Shown here: in pieces, positions 52,762-61,816 of the stretch
Layout: every line of letters begins with the position of its first letter
Position numbering within the stretch: position 1 is the stretch's first letter
DNA from: JAAYUJ01 sp963698165
GTDB taxonomy: Bacteria > Desulfobacterota > Syntrophobacteria > Syntrophobacterales > Syntrophobacteraceae
Assembly (NCBI GenBank): GCA_963698165.1
Contig: CAVOPT010000016.1
Coordinates: 434,001-498,000, forward strand
Reading direction: 5' to 3'
Length of the DNA stretch: 64,000 nucleotides
The notes under the pieces: generated by a model
The model's database searches: none
What the model was told of the DNA's origin: nothing
Seen by the model: only the letters and a program-made list of their open reading frames with translations
Program-made: the position numbers and the translations under genes

Positions 52762-54111
52762 TTAATGATGCGTCATCGCCCCGATATCGATATAGGACTG
52801 CTTGTGCGTCAGCCCGCATACCGCCAGGAGGGTAATGACCGCCCCGTTGTGCGGCAGAGTGTCACAGCCCCCCGAGGCCATCGAAGCGACGCGGTGGAGG
52901 ATCTCAGGGGACATGCCTATGGAATTCGCCCAGGCCAGCCAGTCCTTGGCCATGAGATCCAGGGCGATCGACATCCCGCCCGATGCGGAACCCGTTATCC
53001 CGGCGAGAGTTGTAACGGACACGGCTTCGGATACCAGGGGAGTGCCACCCAGCTTAATCCCCAGCAGGAAATTGGCAATTGCCTTAAAGCCCGGAAGGGC
53101 AGCGATGACATTCCCATATCCCACCTCGGATGCAGTGTTCATGATGGCCAGCAACGAACCGATGGCACCGGCATTCAATGCCCTCTGCAGTCCTCCGCCT
53201 TTAGGAAGGTTTTTATAACCTAGAGCCACGGCGAGGATGATTCCCGTGACGAGAGCAATCACCAGGGACCAGATTCCGATCACCCTTTTTACGTCCGCTA
53301 CCATCAGCGGGATTTTCATGCCGGCCAAGGGTGCGAGTATGTCCGGATTCCAGGTATACACGCGGGATAGGACGAAATTGACAACAAGCACCGCGAACAA
53401 GGGGATGAGTCCAATATACCAGCTGGGCAGTGCGACGTCTTCTGCTGCTACAACCGGCTCGTTCAGGGTGTGATCGCCGTAACCTTCCCCCCTTTGTGCC
53501 GCGACCTTCCGGCGCCATTCCAGGTAAAGCATTCCTAATATGAAAATGAGTGTACCGCCCACGAGACCGGAAATAGGGGCTGCATAGAGGGTTGTGCCAT
53601 AGAAGTTGGTGGGAATGATGTTCTGGATCTGAGGCGTTCCCGGAAACGCATCCATGGTAAAGGTGAAAGCCCCAAGGGCGATAGTCCCGGGGATCAAACG
53701 TTTGGGGATGTCGGCTAACTTGAAGAGTGCCGCAGCAAAAGGATACACGGCGAAAACGACCACAAACAAGCTCACACCGCCATAGGTCAATATGGCACCG
53801 GATAGAACGATTGCCAGAATGGCCCGCTTCTGCCCCAGTGTTTTCATAATCGCGCTAGAGATGCCTTTTGCCAGAAGCGTGTCTTCCATTACTTTCCCAA
53901 AGACCGCACCCAACATGAAGACCGGAAAAAAGGATTTCACATAGATGACTGCCTTGGCCATGAAGAGCTCAGTGTATGAGGGCATGACGGGAAGCCCTTG
54001 AAGGGCGGCGGCAAGCAGGGCAAAAACCGGGGCAAACAGAATAACCGAAAACCCCAGGTAGGCCATGGTCATCAAAAGAAACAAACTGAGAATGATACCC
54101 AGTACATCCAT
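52762..54111 (-). CDS. GntP-family permease
   Basis: 449 residues with about 12-13 hydrophobic segments. GntP/citrate-type features: FFPVFMLGAVFGKVMEDT, GGVSLFVVVFAVYPFAAALF, AFPGTPQIQNIIPT and the C-terminal GCDTLPHNGAVITLLAVCGLTHKQSY. Relatives import gluconate, 3-hydroxybutyrate or other hydroxy-acids with H+. It lies 74 bases upstream of the CoA-transferase in the same direction. A short-chain (hydroxy)acid substrate is inferred from that. Confidence 0.9.
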   Translation of the reverse strand: MDVLGIILSLFLLMTMAYLGFSVILFAPVFALLAAALQGLPVMPSYTELFMAKAVIYVKSFFPVFMLGAVFGKVMEDTLLAKGISSAIMKTLGQKRAILAIVLSGAILTYGGVSLFVVVFAVYPFAAALFKLADIPKRLIPGTIALGAFTFTMDAFPGTPQIQNIIPTNFYGTTLYAAPISGLVGGTLIFILGMLYLEWRRKVAAQRGEGYGDHTLNEPVVAAEDVALPSWYIGLIPLFAVLVVNFVLSRVYTWNPDILAPLAGMKIPLMVADVKRVIGIWSLVIALVTGIILAVALGYKNLPKGGGLQRALNAGAIGSLLAIMNTASEVGYGNVIAALPGFKAIANFLLGIKLGGTPLVSEAVSVTTLAGITGSASGGMSIALDLMAKDWLAWANSIGMSPEILHRVASMASGGCDTLPHNGAVITLLAVCGLTHKQSYIDIGAMTHH

Positions 54112-54268
54112 TTTATCCTCCTTGACCCTTACTTGGATCGGCCTTGTCTCCCAATTGGGTCGGGAGCCTTAAGACTGGTAAGAAAGCCCGCGAGCAATTC
54201 TTCGCTCGATTTCTGATTCATATGGTTGACACAACCATGCGATGACACGCGATCCGGAGGAAGAGCCA

Positions 54269-55465
54269 CTAGTACTCATAAACCGGTTGAACCACCCAGG
54301 GCTCCAGCGTCTCCGGTTTGGCCCCCATGAAATTGTAGTAAGCCCGCTCAGAAATGTATCCCCAGTTGTCGAGCTCCTTCTTGAACGCCTGGAAGGCGCT
54401 ATTCACTTTCTTGACCATGGGATCTTTGGAGGCCTCCTCTGACAGCACCTCCTCCGTCAGTTTCCTGAACAAATTCAAAACGGTTACGGGAAACCCTACG
54501 ACCTGCACCTTGAGCTGGTTGACAAGAGTTTGAAGTGCCCTGAAATTCTGGGCCTCGAATTCGCAGAGGGTCCAAAGGTTGTTTTCCATGGCAACAGCGT
54601 CCAGGATGTTCCTGAGGTCCCTGGGAAGGGCCTCGTATGCCTTCTTGTTGAAGAGCACCTCAATTGCCGAACCCGGTTCGTGCCAGCCCGGATAATAGTA
54701 GTACTTCGCAACCTTATACAAACCCATCTGGAGGTCGTGAACAGGACCAACCCAGTCTGCTGCATCCACTTTTCCACTCTCCAGGGCTGAGTAAATCTCC
54801 CCGCCGGGTATATAAATGGCCGTATTGACTCCTGCTTTGGTGAGAACCCTGGCCCCCAGCCCCCCCATGCGCATTTTCAACCCCTTGAGGTCGTCGACTC
54901 CCTCCAGCTTCTTCTTGAACCACCCCCCCATCTGTACCCCGGTATTGCCCACCGGCCGCGGCACAATGTTGAAAGGGGCATACACCTCTTCCCAGAGTTT
55001 TAAGCCACCGCCCGAATACAGCCAGGCATTGATGCCCTGAGCGTTGAACCCGAAAGGAACAGCGGAAAACCATGGGGCGGCAGGGACTTTGTCCTGCCAG
55101 TAAAAGGAAACGGAATGTCCCACTTCCACCACGCCTTCAGACACCGCTTTGAAGGTCTCAAAGGGCGGGACCATCTCACCGCCGGCGAAGACCTGGATCT
55201 TTAAGCGGCCTTCACTTCGTTCTTCGACCAGCTTTGCGAAACGTTCCGCGCCGTCATGAAAGATAGGGAGTCCGCGCGGCCAGGTTGTGGCCATGCGCCA
55301 GCTGTGGGTTTGTCCCTGAGCCCAAACGGAAGGAGCAGAAACAACCTGCGAAGTTGCTGAAGCCGCTGCCACAGCGCCGGCTGCCCCCAACTTCTTCATG
55401 AATGTGCGCCGGTCCACGGTTTCTTTCAGTTGCTTTTGATTCTCAACGAAGGATGAAACACCCAT
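54269..55465 (-). CDS. TRAP transporter substrate-binding protein (DctP family), Tat signal
   Basis: 398 residues from the ATG at 55465 with AAAGGAGGAG upstream. A twin-arginine signal is visible (DRRTFMKKLGAAGAVAAAS, cut near VWAQG). The mature part is a DctP/TakP-type binding protein: WRMATTWPRGLPIFHDGAERFAKLVEE, EGVVEVGHSVSFYW and GLKMRMGG. The segment KVDAADWVGPVHDLQMGLYKVAKYYY is typical of members binding 2-oxoacids, usually with a metal. No DctQ or DctM membrane subunit is adjacent; a GntP permease follows instead, 157 bases downstream. Confidence 0.9.
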   Translation of the reverse strand: MGVSSFVENQKQLKETVDRRTFMKKLGAAGAVAAASATSQVVSAPSVWAQGQTHSWRMATTWPRGLPIFHDGAERFAKLVEERSEGRLKIQVFAGGEMVPPFETFKAVSEGVVEVGHSVSFYWQDKVPAAPWFSAVPFGFNAQGINAWLYSGGGLKLWEEVYAPFNIVPRPVGNTGVQMGGWFKKKLEGVDDLKGLKMRMGGLGARVLTKAGVNTAIYIPGGEIYSALESGKVDAADWVGPVHDLQMGLYKVAKYYYYPGWHEPGSAIEVLFNKKAYEALPRDLRNILDAVAMENNLWTLCEFEAQNFRALQTLVNQLKVQVVGFPVTVLNLFRKLTEEVLSEEASKDPMVKKVNSAFQAFKKELDNWGYISERAYYNFMGAKPETLEPWVVQPVYEY

Positions 55466-56452
55466 AAGCTCCTCCTTTCCTGAATGCATGTGCCGTTTTG
55501 ACCTGGAATGATTCCAACCCCACTGAACTCGGGTGCAGCGCATGACGCTGTGCTCTCTGGAAAGCTCAATCTCGACATGTCACCTCCTTCTTCAGTTTCT
55601 TAGGACCACAGGCCCACGCTCTCCTCCTTTCCATCCGCTCGGGGGACGGATGTGTCGAGAAGATATGGATGATCTGCTCCGGGCATCGGCCTCGGAGCGG
55701 TTGTCGAGGCAATCGTCCCCGGTGGATGAAGCGTAACCGCCTTGAGATGGTGCTCGCGCTCGCTGCTTTGAGTCGGCCGCTCGGTGTGCCCGTGAGAACC
55801 CGGCGGTCGGGTTCCCCGCTCGGGTGTCCCTGCCTGGATACTTGGCAATGGGGATGCCAGAGGGGGAAGGGAGTTGGCAAAGGTTTGACGCTGCATGTGC
55901 AAGGCCGATCCGCCGCCCTTGCGCCCTGGTTGGAGAAAGGCCTGGAGCTGAAGCCGTAATAACCGAAAAGTTACAAATTCCAGGGGCTTCCGAGAGACCT
56001 GCAGGATGAATAAAGGTTTATCTCAATTTTCCATTCGCCGGGTCTAAATCCTTCGCCTTCCAGGTGAACAGCTTTAGCCTTTGAAGTCTTGAGCTTACGA
56101 TCAGGATGGGTGAGAACATGCCAAAGAGAAGCTGCCCGGAGCACAGCTCTGAAATGAAAGATGGTGTTCGGCTTCAGCCGCATGACCGACTTTCGGACGT
56201 AGCCAAAGTCTACCTGTTTTTAGCATATGATTAACTTCAATTCTACGATATCCATTATGATTTAGGAAGCCTCAATTCGTAATCGGGGCAGCCCTAAAAT
56301 CCCCACAAGGCCTGCCACGCCCGCCCTGTGATACTTACCTTACACTGAGGGTCGCTGGGAAGACCCTCCGTCTTCGGTGCGATTTCCTCCACGTTGACAA
56401 CCGGGGAGATAGTCTCTAAGTTAGCCCAACTCATTTTTGGGTAAAAGGCGCC
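55466..56452. other. Long intergenic region between the TRAP gene and mrp
   Basis: Nearly 1 kb without a supported gene. On the minus strand an AGGAGGTGAC site precedes an ATG at 55578 that opens a 49-codon frame overlapping the TRAP start. Another minus frame at 55971-56183 reads smoothly but has no start signal or recognised sequence. From about 56180 the region becomes AT-rich and ends in a promoter at 56394-56422. Confidence 0.6.
56394..56422 (+). promoter_or_regulatory. Candidate sigma-70 promoter for mrp-transketolase unit
   Basis: TTGACA, 17 bases, TAAGTT; perfect -35, weak -10; 30 bases before the mrp ATG. Confidence 0.5.
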
Positions 56453-57370
56453 ATGAGCGCAAGTTGCGAGGAGCGTGAAGCCATGAAATCATGTGATCCA
56501 AAGTCCTGTGACAGTTGCCCGAGCAAGGACAAGCAAAGCAAGGAAGATTTGATCCGCTGCAAGTTGGTGAAGATCAAGCACAAACTCATCGTCATGAGCG
56601 GCAAGGGAGGTGTCGGAAAGAGCAGCGTCGCCACTTACCTGGCTCTTGCTCTTGCTCAGCAGGGATATCAGGTTGGGCTCCTGGATATCGACCTCCACGG
56701 TCCGAGCATTCCCAAGATGCTTGGCCTTCAAGGGGTGCTCGACATCAACAGCGATAAGCAGATCATTCCCCATGCGTATCGGCCTAATTTGAAGGTCGTG
56801 TCCATCGAGTCCATGCTCGAGGACACGGATTCGGCGGTGATTTGGCGCGGCCCCCTCAAGCATGGAGTCATCCAGCAGTTCCTCGTCGACTGCAAATGGG
56901 ATGACCTCGATTTTCTCGTCGTCGACTGCCCGCCGGGCACGGGGGACGAACCCCTGAGCATCGCGCGGCTCATTCCCGACGCCAAGGCCATCATCGTCAC
57001 GACCCCGCAGGAAGTGGCCCTGGCGGATGTGCGCAAGTCCATCAACTTCTGTCGCAAGGTGGGCCTCGACATTGCCGGCCTGGTGGAGAACATGTCGGGC
57101 CTGTTCTGCCCCCACTGTGAAGGGTTTATTCCCATTTTCAGGACGGGAGGAGGTCAAAGGACGGCCACCCAGATGAGGATACCACTTCTCGGAGCCCTTC
57201 CGTTCGACCCGTCGGTGGTCGAAGGTGGAGACAAGGGACACCCGGTCTTGGAGGACACCAGGGAGACGCCTTTCAAGAAGGCTGTCATGGAGTTCGCTGC
57301 CGCGGTGCTCGAGAGATTGGGCCCGCTGGAATCCGGTCTTGGCGAAGCGCTTGAGAAAACTGTTCACTGA
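56453..57370 (+). CDS. Mrp/NBP35-type Fe-S carrier P-loop ATPase
   Basis: 305 residues. A deviant Walker A motif SGKGGVGKSSVA is near residue 50, then DIDLHGPSIPKMLG, VDCPPGTGDEPL and, near residue 222, the CxxC of LFCPHCEG that binds the bridging cluster. The N-terminus has four cysteines (SCEE, SCDPKSCDSC), as in NBP35-like forms. It carries Fe-S clusters to apoproteins. The ATG at 56483 is an alternative with GAGGAG upstream. It precedes the transketolase-like gene by 20 bases. Confidence 0.93.
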   Translation: MSASCEEREAMKSCDPKSCDSCPSKDKQSKEDLIRCKLVKIKHKLIVMSGKGGVGKSSVATYLALALAQQGYQVGLLDIDLHGPSIPKMLGLQGVLDINSDKQIIPHAYRPNLKVVSIESMLEDTDSAVIWRGPLKHGVIQQFLVDCKWDDLDFLVVDCPPGTGDEPLSIARLIPDAKAIIVTTPQEVALADVRKSINFCRKVGLDIAGLVENMSGLFCPHCEGFIPIFRTGGGQRTATQMRIPLLGALPFDPSVVEGGDKGHPVLEDTRETPFKKAVMEFAAAVLERLGPLESGLGEALEKTVH

Positions 57371-57390
57371 AGGAAGGGCCCATTTCAGCC

Positions 57391-58716
57391 ATGTTGAGGA
57401 TTTCCACCGACCAGAACTCTCTCACGGAGGACCAGCTTGCGGCTCTGCAGGAAATGTGGCTCCGCTGCATGCGGCGGATCATCGTGAGCACGACGCTTGC
57501 CGGAAGCGGGCATCCGGGAGGTTCCATGTCCTCCCTGCATCTGCTGCTGCTCCTCTACGCCACCCTCTCCCACCGTCCTGAAGACCCGTGCTGGGAAGAG
57601 CGGGATCGACTCCTGGTGAGCGCGGGTCACATCAGCCCGGGCGTGTACGCCGCCCTGTGTGAATTCGGGTATGTGAAGGAAGACAGCATGTTCCTCGAAT
57701 TCAGGCAGGCTGGATCATCCTTTGCCGGGCACGTCGAGTGCTGCGTTCCCGGAGTGGAGTGGAACACGGGGAATCTTGGGCAGGGGCTTTCCTCGGGGGC
57801 TGGGATGGCCCTGGCTCTGAAGCTCAGGGGCAAATCCGGAAGGGTCGGTGTTCTCATCGGAGATGGAGAACAGCAGAAAGGGCAGATCGCCGAAGCCCGC
57901 CGTTTCGCCGTGAAGTATGGACTGACCAACCTCTTCGGGGTCATCGACCGCAATCACCTTCAGATCGGCGGACCCACCAGCACGGTCATGCCCCACATGA
58001 TCAGGGCGGACTACGTGGCGTCCCAGTGGAACGTCCTCTACGTGGAGGACGGCCACGATTTCGAGGTTATTTTTCAGGCCCTGAGGCGGATATATCGGCA
58101 AGAGGTGGACGATCTCGGCAACCCGTCTGTCCTCATTGCCCGGACCATCATGGGAAAGGGCGTCTCCTTCATGGAGAATCAGGCCAAGTACCACGGTTCT
58201 GTCCTCAAGGAAGACGAGGCGGGCCGGGCCCTCCAGGAATTGGGGTGTGACAACCCCATTTCCCGATACAAGGAGCAAAGAGCAACCTCGTATGTATTCA
58301 CGCCGGGGAAGGCCGATTGGCTTCGAGAGGGCCACCAGGGAGCCTTACTGAGCTACGGGTCCATCCTTCATCAGGCCCTGCAGGCCCGGGAAGAGCTTGC
58401 CGGGAAGCATGGTCTGAAGCTTGCCGTGATCAACTTCTCTTCGATCAAACCCCTCGATGCCAACGCCATCCTCGAGGCGGCGAAAACAGGCTTTCTCATC
58501 ACCGCCGAAGACCACCATGTGGATACGGGGCTGGGCGCCAGGGTGGCCGTAACCCTCGCCGATGCGGGAGCAGCCTCCCGATTGGTGCGCCTGGGTGTCA
58601 GGCATTACGGTACATCGGGAAAGCCGGGGGATCTTTACCGCGAGGCGGGAATCGATTCCTCAGGCATTGTCAGGGCGGTTCTGGAAGCGCGGGCAAACGG
58701 CTGGATATCAGGCTGA
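57391..58716 (+). CDS. Transketolase-like protein lacking the middle (pyrimidine) domain
   Basis: 441 residues against about 660 for a full transketolase. Residues 1-285 are the N-terminal thiamine-diphosphate domain: GSGHPGGSMSSLHLL, WNTGNLGQGLSSGAGMALAL and the GDG motif GDGEQQKGQIAEA with its partner Asn in VIDRN. A ~35-residue linker joins straight to the C-terminal domain (about 325-441): GALLSYGSILHQAL, FSSIKPLDANAIL, TAEDHHVDTGLG, and GTSGKPGDLYREAGID. The central pyrimidine-binding domain, which supplies the activating Glu, is absent. It may need a partner chain or do something else. Some bacteria split transketolase as N plus (middle+C), but not this way. Nothing suggests a frameshift. 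Confidence 0.85.
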   Translation: MLRISTDQNSLTEDQLAALQEMWLRCMRRIIVSTTLAGSGHPGGSMSSLHLLLLLYATLSHRPEDPCWEERDRLLVSAGHISPGVYAALCEFGYVKEDSMFLEFRQAGSSFAGHVECCVPGVEWNTGNLGQGLSSGAGMALALKLRGKSGRVGVLIGDGEQQKGQIAEARRFAVKYGLTNLFGVIDRNHLQIGGPTSTVMPHMIRADYVASQWNVLYVEDGHDFEVIFQALRRIYRQEVDDLGNPSVLIARTIMGKGVSFMENQAKYHGSVLKEDEAGRALQELGCDNPISRYKEQRATSYVFTPGKADWLREGHQGALLSYGSILHQALQAREELAGKHGLKLAVINFSSIKPLDANAILEAAKTGFLITAEDHHVDTGLGARVAVTLADAGAASRLVRLGVRHYGTSGKPGDLYREAGIDSSGIVRAVLEARANGWISG

Positions 58717-58785
58717 CAGCCGCCATCATCCCGCAAACCCACGAAATCGCATGGCGGACACCTCGACAAGCGATCCTTCACGGGG

Positions 58786-59325
58786 TCAGCGGGGCTTCTT
58801 CTTCTCCTCGAAGCACTTTATGGCATCCGGTATGAGTCTCCGGATGAAAAGATCCTTGTCTCCTTCAAAAGCTTCCTGGTATTCCCCAAAGCGCGGATGC
58901 TCCGTGGAGAGGGGAGGAGTCTGATGTCTCACGGGGGAGAACCGGGTGGTGAACTGTTCCACGAGGTCCAGCAGAGGGATGTGCACGGTAGGCCAGTCGT
59001 CTATCCACTGAAGGCGCCGCATGGACTCGAACCTCAGTTGGTCCAGGAGAAAGAGAGTGATGTCCGTCACCGTGATGATGTCAGCGGCTTCCAGGGAGTA
59101 GAAGCGAGGCCCCTTCCCAAGCCCCAGGAAGCCCATGATGAGTTCGTAGAGGGCCATCGACGACTCTTCACTGCCTTCGATGAGTGCGGCGAGCACCGCG
59201 TCGCTGAGGTCCACGGGGGCGGCGTTGGGATCAAACGTTTCGGAGAAGCGGCGCTTCCAGCTCTTGTAGCCCCTTTTCGCGACCAGTTGGCGCTTTTGCT
59301 CCTCCATTTCCAGGACTTTTCCCAC
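58786..59325 (-). CDS. Hypothetical protein
   Basis: 179 residues from a GTG at 59325 with AAGGAG upstream. Mainly helical with charged ends (KRQLVAKRGYKSWKRRFSETFD; CFEEKKKPR), and a moderately hydrophobic centre (SSMALYELIMGFLGLGKG; DITLFLLDQLRFE). No motif recognised. It starts about 15 bases after the stop of the MEMO-AMMECR1 gene and is probably cotranscribed. Confidence 0.65.
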   Translation of the reverse strand: MGKVLEMEEQKRQLVAKRGYKSWKRRFSETFDPNAAPVDLSDAVLAALIEGSEESSMALYELIMGFLGLGKGPRFYSLEAADIITVTDITLFLLDQLRFESMRRLQWIDDWPTVHIPLLDLVEQFTTRFSPVRHQTPPLSTEHPRFGEYQEAFEGDKDLFIRRLIPDAIKCFEEKKKPR

Positions 59326-59339
59326 GGTTTCTCCTTGCC

Positions 59340-60758
59340 CTAAAAAACATCCGCCGAGAAGGCGAATATCTCGGTGTCAGCGTCTTGCCAGGCGTCGGAT
59401 GGGAGGCCCGCTTTTCGGCATGTCCACTGAAGGAACTGCATCGCATCCCACTGGTGCTCCGTTGCGACCTGGGGAAGCAAAAGACCGGACCTCAACCCTT
59501 TGCGGATCATCACACCGTGTTTTCCGATGTGGATGTCTTCGGGTTGGTGGATGGGCTCCATGGGTGTGAGAACGGATATTTCAAGGTGAATCCCGTCGAA
59601 TTCGTCGGGACCCAGAGGAGAAAAGCGGGGATCGCAGAAGGCCGCCTGGACGCCCATTTCCCTCACTGTTTCATGAAGTGGGCATCGTGGCTCGATCATC
59701 CCGATACATCCCCTGAGTTCGTCGTCCAGGTGGAGGCAAACGAAGGCGCCCCTGTGTTCCTTGAGTTTCTCCGATTGGATGGTTCTCTCGGGTGTGGGCT
59801 TCTTCAGCAGGCGAGAGCGTATGGCCTCGCGGGCGATTTCGTGAAGGGTCTTTTTCTCCTCTTCCGAAAGACCCAGGTCAACGCCGACTTTTCCCTGTTC
59901 CGTGTGAAGCCTCCCCGCCTTCTTCCCCGGATTGGCGTAGAAGGCGGCGGCCATGTAGCCGACGACGCCGCTCTTGTCTCCCGTGACATCCCCTGAGTTG
60001 GCATAGTGGAGGACCCTTGACTTGTTCGCCCCAAGTTTCCTCGAAGCCAGCATGACGGTGACCATCGGGCCTGCCCCGCACGCTTCACACGTGCCCTTGT
60101 TCAATTCCCTGGAAAGACCCTGGGAATCAAACGCCGCGATGCGATCGAGAACAATCTGGTCCAGCTTCTTGGCTTCCAGATATGGGTGATAGTGGGAGAG
60201 ATCGCTGCTGGCAACCAAGAGGACGTTCTTACCCGAGCACTCCTCGGCAATGGCCTCCGCAAGCTCCTCGCAGAACGTGTGGGAATGGTCTCCCATGACG
60301 ACGGGAACCAGTTGAAAGGGGTCAAGAACACACTGGAGAAAGGGAAGCTGGATTTCGAGGGAGTGCTCCTGATCATGGGCCTGGGGCAAATAGCCTCTGA
60401 AGCCTTTGTGCCGAAGGAGACCTTCCACAAGATCCCGCCGGATCGAGACGACACCGAGCGGAGTGCGGAAGCCGCCTTGGTCGAAGACGCTCGCCCCTCG
60501 AAAATGAGCCCGATGACTGGGGGCGATAACCAGCACGCAGTCGAAGGGCTGTTGCTGCAGTAGCTTATACGCGTGGGCCGCTACCGATCCGGAATACATG
60601 TAGCCGGCATGAGGGGCAATCAGGGCGACCAGGTTTCCCCCAAGATCTTGGGTTGGAGCTTCGTCGAGATATCTCGCTATCTCCCTCCTGAGGGTGGATG
60701 GTTCTCCTGGGTACCAGCTTCCTGCAATGACAGAGTCTCGAATTTTTTCCGCGGCCAT
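59340..60758 (-). CDS. MEMO-AMMECR1 fusion (AmmeMemoRadiSam system proteins B and A)
   Basis: 472 residues. MEMO domain about 5-275: RDSVIAGSWYPGE, APHAGYMYSG, the EHSLEIQLPFLQ and ASSDLSHYHPY metal-site segments, and CGAGPMVTVMLA. AMMECR1 domain about 290-472: LHEIAREAIRSRL, GAFVCLHLDDELRGCIG with the hallmark LRGCIG, ISVLTPMEPI and LLLPQVATEHQWD. These two normally occur with a radical SAM enzyme as a three-part system of unknown product. The radical SAM gene is not in the window. GGAGG lies six bases before the ATG. A second MEMO gene is at 28023-29339. Confidence 0.93.
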   Translation of the reverse strand: MAAEKIRDSVIAGSWYPGEPSTLRREIARYLDEAPTQDLGGNLVALIAPHAGYMYSGSVAAHAYKLLQQQPFDCVLVIAPSHRAHFRGASVFDQGGFRTPLGVVSIRRDLVEGLLRHKGFRGYLPQAHDQEHSLEIQLPFLQCVLDPFQLVPVVMGDHSHTFCEELAEAIAEECSGKNVLLVASSDLSHYHPYLEAKKLDQIVLDRIAAFDSQGLSRELNKGTCEACGAGPMVTVMLASRKLGANKSRVLHYANSGDVTGDKSGVVGYMAAAFYANPGKKAGRLHTEQGKVGVDLGLSEEEKKTLHEIAREAIRSRLLKKPTPERTIQSEKLKEHRGAFVCLHLDDELRGCIGMIEPRCPLHETVREMGVQAAFCDPRFSPLGPDEFDGIHLEISVLTPMEPIHQPEDIHIGKHGVMIRKGLRSGLLLPQVATEHQWDAMQFLQWTCRKAGLPSDAWQDADTEIFAFSADVF

Positions 60759-61087
60759 GAGGACCCTCCAACCTGATCCGTCAATCGTCGGGTTTACCCC
60801 GACAAGGACCTCGATACCTCCTTCGGACCCGCGAATTGAAGCCGATGCGAGAGGGAATCCATGAAAAAGCCTTCATCGATCAATTTCCTTTATTTAAACA
60901 TTGGGATCGGACTGGTGTCAATGCGCAACTCGGAGTGGTCGACCGCCGGTCATTTGTTGTAAAAGCAAATTTCAGCGTACACTTCCCCGAAGGCGTTGTT
61001 CCGCGTGACGTGGAAACGGTGCCCGGGGACGGCGAGCGATTCGAGTCACCGGATCACATGGACGAGGAAAGGGGATGGCGGAAAGGA
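60759..61087. other. Divergent spacer between the MEMO-AMMECR1 and TrmJ-like genes
   Basis: Open frame continuous with the methyltransferase reaches back to 60836 but shows no homology before the ATG at 61088. Promoters for both directions are expected; none is clear enough to call. Confidence 0.5.
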
Positions 61088-61816
61088 ATGCGAGTCAACC
61101 TGGAAAACATCACGATTCTCCTCCACAAGCCCAGTTATCCCGAGAATGTCGGTGCGGCTGCGCGAGCGGCAAAAAACATGGGCCTGAAGCAGTTGGTGGT
61201 GGTGAGTCCCCAGAACTGCGATCTGGGGAGGATTCTGAAGATGGCCACCCACTGGGCCGAGGACGTGGTGGTGAACATGGAAGTGCGCGATGACCTGAGG
61301 GAGGCTCTCGCGCCATACCATTTCGTGGTGGGAACAACGGCCCGGACGGGTTCCCATCGCCAAACCATCCGAGATCCCAGGAGGCTTGCCGAGGAACTGG
61401 TTTCGGTCAGCCAGAAGAATCGCGTCGTGGTGGTGTTCGGGCCGGAGAAGACCGGGTTGAGCAACGACGATCTGAAATACTGCCATGCGCTGGTGACCAT
61501 TCCCACCGCCGATTTCGTGTCCCTCAACCTGGCTCAGGCGGTGATGGTCGTCGCATACGAGATCTTCATGGCCGCCAGGGAGGAGCCCAAGGTTTTCGTT
61601 CCCCGCCTGGCCAAGAGCGAGGAAATGGAAGCCATGTACGATCACCTCACGGAAACCCTGGCCAGAATCAACTTCATCAACCCCGAAAATCCCCAACACT
61701 GGATGCTGAATGTTCGCCGATTCCTGAACCGTATCGGGCTCCGGGCCAGGGAGGTGAAGATCATCCGGGGCATCTGCAGGCAGATCCTCTGGTACAGTGA
61801 AAAACGAATCCCCTAG
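61088..61816 (+). CDS. SPOUT tRNA/rRNA methyltransferase (TrmJ/TrmH family)
   Basis: 242 residues from the ATG at 61088, where homology begins. SPOUT motifs: PSYPENVGAAARAAKNMG, VVFGPEKTGLSNDDL and the knot segment IPTADFVSLNLAQAVMVVAYE that binds AdoMet. The C-terminal extension (EEMEAMYDHLTETL; LRRF-like NVRRFLNRIGL) is typical of TrmJ, which 2'-O-methylates position 32 of several tRNAs. TrmJ is the best match, but the target RNA is not certain. No strong ribosome-binding site is at ideal distance. Confidence 0.85.
   Translation: MRVNLENITILLHKPSYPENVGAAARAAKNMGLKQLVVVSPQNCDLGRILKMATHWAEDVVVNMEVRDDLREALAPYHFVVGTTARTGSHRQTIRDPRRLAEELVSVSQKNRVVVVFGPEKTGLSNDDLKYCHALVTIPTADFVSLNLAQAVMVVAYEIFMAAREEPKVFVPRLAKSEEMEAMYDHLTETLARINFINPENPQHWMLNVRRFLNRIGLRAREVKIIRGICRQILWYSEKRIP

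Noticed and set aside
55971..56183. 70-residue minus-strand frame between the TRAP gene and mrp
   Set aside because: Reads smoothly in part, but has no start signal or recognised motif; could be a gene remnant, not supportable.
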